A DNA stretch of 64,000 nucleotides from Aphodovivens avicola (lineage in GTDB: Bacteria > Actinomycetota > Coriobacteriia > Coriobacteriales > Eggerthellaceae). This document shows, piece after piece, positions 60,672-64,000 of the stretch; the stretch's first letter is position 1, and each line of letters begins with the position of its first letter. Both the position numbers and the translations under genes were made by a program. Under the pieces are notes generated by a model that did not search any database, was not told the origin of the DNA, and saw only the letters and a list, made by a program, of their open reading frames with translations. Where the stretch lies: positions 62,001-126,000 of the forward strand of contig DVGW01000011.1 in NCBI GenBank assembly GCA_018712515.1, written 5' to 3'.

Positions 60672-62649
60672 CCGACGGCTTCGCCTGATCCACGAAGTAG
60701 ATCCGGTACCACAGCAGGAACATGAGCACGATCCAGATCTTTCGCGAGCGATCGATGCCGGACGCGTGCTCGTCAAGCAGCTTCGCCAGCTCGTCGATAT
60801 CGAAGAACCTCCGCGCGATGTCGCCGGCGAACCATTCCTCGACCCGCCGGCGGTAGCGATCCTGGCGCAGCCAGTCGACCACCGGCACGGGAAACCCCAG
60901 CTTCTCCTTTTGCGCCCAGTCGCGCGGGATGGCGCGCTCTGCCGCCTCGCGCAGGGCGATCTTGGTCTGGTGCCCGTCGGCCTTGAACGCGAGCGGCACC
61001 GTCGCCGCCACGTCGAACACGCGCCGGTCGAGGAACGGCACGCGGCTTTCGAGAGAATGCGCCATCGACATCTTGTCGGTCTTGAGCAGGATGTCGCCCA
61101 CCAGCCAGAACCGCAGGTCGACGTATTGCATCCGCGTCGTCTCGTCCTCATCCGCCACATCGGCGTACGCCGGCGCGGTCAGCGACTGGGGCGTCGGAAC
61201 CGGCTTTGCGCCCCCGCCGCGCCGACCGCGGCGCAGCGCCTCGCGCTCCGCCGGGTTGAACGCCACGCCGTTCGCGTTGGTGTAGTACCAGTCCTCGACG
61301 CCCTCGCCGGCGCGCTCCAGGTAGTTGGCGCCGCGCACGTGCAGCGCGCGTGCCGCCGCCGACGCGCCGCGCAGCAGACCCGAGGGAAGCCAATCCAGCT
61401 TCCGGTTGGAGAACGGCGTCTGGTAGATGCGGTACCCGCCGAACAGCTCGTCGGCGCCCTCGCCCGACAGCACCGCCTTCACCTTGCGCGCGGCGAGCTT
61501 GTCGACGAAGTAGAGCGCCACGGCGCTGGGATCGGCGCACGGCTCGTCCATATGCCACTGCACGGCGGGCAGGCTGGCCCAGTACTCCTCCTCGGAGATG
61601 TGGTGCGAATCGTTGGCGACGCCCAGGCGCGCGGCGAGCTCGCGCGCCCAGCTGATCTCGTCGCGCTCGCCCTCGTAGACCGAAAATCCCACCGTGAACG
61701 TGTCGATGGCGGGATTCTCCCGGGCGAGGCACGCCGCAAGGTAGCTGGAGTCGATGCCGCTCGACAGGAACGACCCCACCTCGACGTCGGCGACGTTGTG
61801 GTAGCGCACGCTCTCGCGCAGCACCGCGTCGATGGCGTCCACCGTGTCCGACATGCCGCGTCCCTCGTCATAGCAAAAGGCGGGGCGCCAATAGCGCCGC
61901 ATCTCGAGCGAGCCGTCGGCGCGCACCCGCAGCCAGTGGGCGGCGGGCAGCTTGAAGATCCCCTTGAAAAACGTCTCGTCCAGGGGGTTGAACTGGAAGC
62001 ACAGGTACTGCTCGAGCGCCTCCTCGTTGAGCTCGCGCCGATAGGCGGGGTGCTCCAGGATGCTCTTGACCTCGGATGCGAAGATGAAACGCCGCCCGCC
62101 GTCGGCGCCCGGCTGCACGGTGTAGTAGAACGGCTTGATCCCGAAGAAATCGCGCGCGCAGAACAGCTCGCGCGCCTCGCGATCCCACACGGCGAACGCG
62201 AACATGCCGCGGAGCCTGTCGAGCACGCCCGCGCCCCATGCCAGATACCCCACGAGCAGCACCTCGGTGTCGGAGGAGGTCTTGAACCTCCAGCCGTCCG
62301 CCTCCAACTCCGCGCGGAGGTCGCGGTGGTTGTAGATCTCTCCGTTGAACACGATGGCGTAGCGCCCGATGGACATCGCGTCCTCGGCGCTCTCGCGAAA
62401 CGCGCCGTCAGGGCCGCAGGCGGGCGTCGTGACGCGCGAGGAGCGGCCGGCGTCGGCGCGCACCATGGGCTGGCCGCCGCCTTCCAAATCGATGAGCGAG
62501 AGGCGGCGATGCCCCAGCGCGATCCCGCTTTCGGCGTCGAGGTACTGCCCCTCGCCATCGGGGCCGCGGTGCGCCATGATGTCGCACATCGCCTTCAAGA
62601 TGGACCTGTCGGACGCCTCGGCGCCCGTGAATCCGCAGATACCGCACAT
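60649..62649 (-). CDS. asnB: Asparagine synthase (glutamine-hydrolysing)
   Basis: A 666-residue AsnB-type enzyme that makes asparagine from aspartate, ATP and glutamine. Cys2 (MCGICGFTG) is the glutaminase nucleophile; RGPDGEG, IVFNGEIYNH and SSDTEVLL are the amidotransferase motifs. The PP-loop SSGIDSS is at 296-302, followed by FTVGFSVYEGERDE, LSGEGADELFGGY and LKTDKMSMAHSLESRVPFLD. Two insertions (about residues 66-95 and 445-470) make it somewhat long. The ATG at 62649 follows AGGAG. Its closeness to a glutamate-synthase-type gene suggests a nitrogen-metabolism locus. Confidence 0.94.
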   Translation of the reverse strand: MCGICGFTGAEASDRSILKAMCDIMAHRGPDGEGQYLDAESGIALGHRRLSLIDLEGGGQPMVRADAGRSSRVTTPACGPDGAFRESAEDAMSIGRYAIVFNGEIYNHRDLRAELEADGWRFKTSSDTEVLLVGYLAWGAGVLDRLRGMFAFAVWDREARELFCARDFFGIKPFYYTVQPGADGGRRFIFASEVKSILEHPAYRRELNEEALEQYLCFQFNPLDETFFKGIFKLPAAHWLRVRADGSLEMRRYWRPAFCYDEGRGMSDTVDAIDAVLRESVRYHNVADVEVGSFLSSGIDSSYLAACLARENPAIDTFTVGFSVYEGERDEISWARELAARLGVANDSHHISEEEYWASLPAVQWHMDEPCADPSAVALYFVDKLAARKVKAVLSGEGADELFGGYRIYQTPFSNRKLDWLPSGLLRGASAAARALHVRGANYLERAGEGVEDWYYTNANGVAFNPAEREALRRGRRGGGAKPVPTPQSLTAPAYADVADEDETTRMQYVDLRFWLVGDILLKTDKMSMAHSLESRVPFLDRRVFDVAATVPLAFKADGHQTKIALREAAERAIPRDWAQKEKLGFPVPVVDWLRQDRYRRRVEEWFAGDIARRFFDIDELAKLLDEHASGIDRSRKIWIVLMFLLWYRIYFVDQAKPSATRACPA

Positions 62650-62697
62650 GGTTCGATCGCTCCTGCATCCGTCTGCCGTAATCTGCGCGCCATGATA

Positions 62698-62737
62698 GCG
62701 CGGCCGCGGGAGCCGTCCCGCGGCCGCGCGCCTTTTC
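62698..62737 (+). terminator. Attenuator-like hairpin upstream of the amidotransferase gene
   Basis: GCGCGGCCGCGGGA pairs with TCCCGCGGCCGCGC around GCCG, followed by GCCTTTTCCC on the plus strand. No plus-strand gene lies just upstream, since asnB is divergent, so it could end leader transcripts of the downstream gene. A second small dyad, CGTCAAGC/GCTTGACG (62836-62861), lies just before its ribosome site. Confidence 0.5.
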
Positions 62738-62877
62738 CCGAAGAGAAGGCGTTTTGTTTTCCCATCCGAAACATACCCGACGCATTGCTGTAACAAAGGC
62801 GAAGCGAAAGCGAAACACGCGGCCCGTATTCTCGTCGTCAAGCATCGGAACACGCTTGACGAAAGAGGGACGAACCC

Positions 62878-64000
62878 ATGGCATGCAACCACGCCCCACG
62901 CGAGGGCGACGTGCGCATCCCCTCGGGATGCGCCATCGCGGGCATCATCGACCGCAGCGGAACGCGGCATGACGGCAGCGACATCCTGGCATCCATCGCG
63001 CTCATGCACGACCGCTCCAACGGACTGGGAGGCGGATTCGCCGCCTACGGCATCTACCCGGACTACGCCGAACTGTACGCATTCCACATCATGTACGAGA
63101 GCGTAGAAGCGCGTCGTGAAACCGAGGCCTACCTCGACACGTACTTCATGAGCGAGAAGCAAGAGCGCATCCCCGTCGACGCGTCCGCCAACATCAAGGA
63201 CGCGCCCGACATCTGGCGCTACTTCCTCGCGCCGCACCCCGTCCGCCTCTCCATGAGTGGCATGGACGAGTCCGAGTACACGATGCAGCACGTGTTCCAC
63301 ATCAACGGTCGCATCAAAGGCGCGTTCGTCGCCTCCTCGGGCAAGAACATGGGCGCGTTCAAGGGAGTGGGCTACCCGGAGGACATCGGGGAGTTCTACC
63401 GCATCGCCGATTACAAGGCGTGGGCATGGACCGCGCACGGGAGGTTTCCCACCAACACGCCGGGCTGGTGGGGCGGCGCGCATCCGTTCACGCTGCTGAA
63501 CTGGTCGGTCGTCCACAACGGCGAGATCTCGAGCTACGACGCCAACCGCCGCTACGTCGAGCAGTTCGGCTACGACTGCGAGCTGCAGACCGACACCGAG
63601 GTGATCACCTACCTGTTCGACCTGCTGGCACGGCGCCACGGCTTCTCGCAGCAGATGGCGGCGCACATCATGACCGCCCCCGCATGGGATGAGATCGACC
63701 GTATGGACCCCCCGCAACGCGCGTTCGAGACGGCGCTGCGCATCACCTACCCCAGCGCGCTGGTCAACGGCCCCTTCTCGGTGATCATCGGCTCGAACGA
63801 GGGGCTTTTGGCGCTCAACGACCGTCTGAAGCTGCGCGCGCTCATCACCGCGGAGAAGGGGTCCATGACCTACCTCGCCAGCGAGCAGGCGGCGATCGAG
63901 GTCATCTGCCCCGATGCGGAGAACATCCATTCCCTCGACGGCGGCGAGCCGTTCCTGGTGCTGCTCGACGAAGTGGCCGAGCGCAAGCGCCTGGAAACCG
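62878..64000 (+). CDS. Glutamate-synthase-type class II glutamine amidotransferase, cut by window edge
   Basis: 374 codons are visible. The N-terminus reads REGDVRIPSGCAIAGIIDRS, with the probable catalytic cysteine at residue 18 after a removable propeptide. Later blocks are AWTAHGRFPTNTPGWWGGAH, WSVVHNGEISSYDANRRYVE, TDTEVITYLFDLL and GPFSVIIGSNEGLLALNDR, which match the amidotransferase domain of GltB-related proteins, often a separate subunit in archaeal-type glutamate synthases. It releases ammonia from glutamine. The ATG follows AAAGAGGGA. The 3' end is outside the window. Confidence 0.85.
   Translation, partial: MACNHAPREGDVRIPSGCAIAGIIDRSGTRHDGSDILASIALMHDRSNGLGGGFAAYGIYPDYAELYAFHIMYESVEARRETEAYLDTYFMSEKQERIPVDASANIKDAPDIWRYFLAPHPVRLSMSGMDESEYTMQHVFHINGRIKGAFVASSGKNMGAFKGVGYPEDIGEFYRIADYKAWAWTAHGRFPTNTPGWWGGAHPFTLLNWSVVHNGEISSYDANRRYVEQFGYDCELQTDTEVITYLFDLLARRHGFSQQMAAHIMTAPAWDEIDRMDPPQRAFETALRITYPSALVNGPFSVIIGSNEGLLALNDRLKLRALITAEKGSMTYLASEQAAIEVICPDAENIHSLDGGEPFLVLLDEVAERKRLET

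Overview
The window is GC-rich bacterial DNA. It most likely comes from a gut anaerobe of the Coriobacteriia, family Eggerthellaceae. That placement is inferred from gene content: several LuxR-type regulators with about a dozen membrane segments sitting beside molybdopterin oxidoreductase operons, repeated sets of catalytic subunit, Fe-S subunit, membrane anchor and TorD chaperone, surface proteins ending in L-x-x-T-G-D sorting signals, and a Tad pilus locus without a secretin. No 16S gene is present to confirm it.

Layout. 1-7669 (minus) is a tightly overlapping Tad/Flp pilus operon in the order cpaB/rcpC, tadZ, tadA, tadB, tadC, flp, two TadE-like genes and a TadG-like gene cut by the window edge; a phased triple repeat lies upstream. 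A tRNA-Val with terminator and an anion permease follow. 9.7-11.6 kb holds a cysteine desulfidase gene (cyuA) flanked by palindromic repeats. 11.6-15 kb has an orphan DmsC/TorD pair and a proline symporter. 15.2-21.2 kb is dmsABC with a divergent membrane LuxR regulator.

21.2-34.6 kb is a cell-surface island: a decayed sorting-signal fragment, two very large anchored surface proteins (1485 and 2295 aa), and a soluble HTH/LuxR regulator. The same 18-bp dyad lies upstream of the first surface gene and of the regulator. 34.7-40.2 kb is housekeeping and accessory: a DUF218 protein, larE-larB-larC for the nickel-pincer cofactor (larC shortened, no larA), and ychF. Its intergenic spaces are filled with palindromic and tandem repeats.

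40.2-49.2 kb carries two tandem four-gene operons (torD, PsrA/PhsA-like catalytic subunit, Fe-S subunit, NrfD-like anchor) that look like an ancient duplication. 49.3-54.5 kb is an aldehyde:ferredoxin oxidoreductase-type (tungsten family) enzyme with a Tat-exported polyferredoxin, an IscU/NifU-like protein with an extra cysteine-rich tail, and a protein of unknown function. Two tandem membrane LuxR regulators follow (54.6-58 kb). The window ends with an NSS-family transporter, a coiled-coil membrane protein, asnB, and the start of a glutamate-synthase-type amidotransferase gene.

The catalytic modules probably provide alternative anaerobic respiratory routes, each with its own assembly chaperone and in several cases a neighbouring LuxR sensor. 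Function calls rest on motif recognition by eye; no database search was run.
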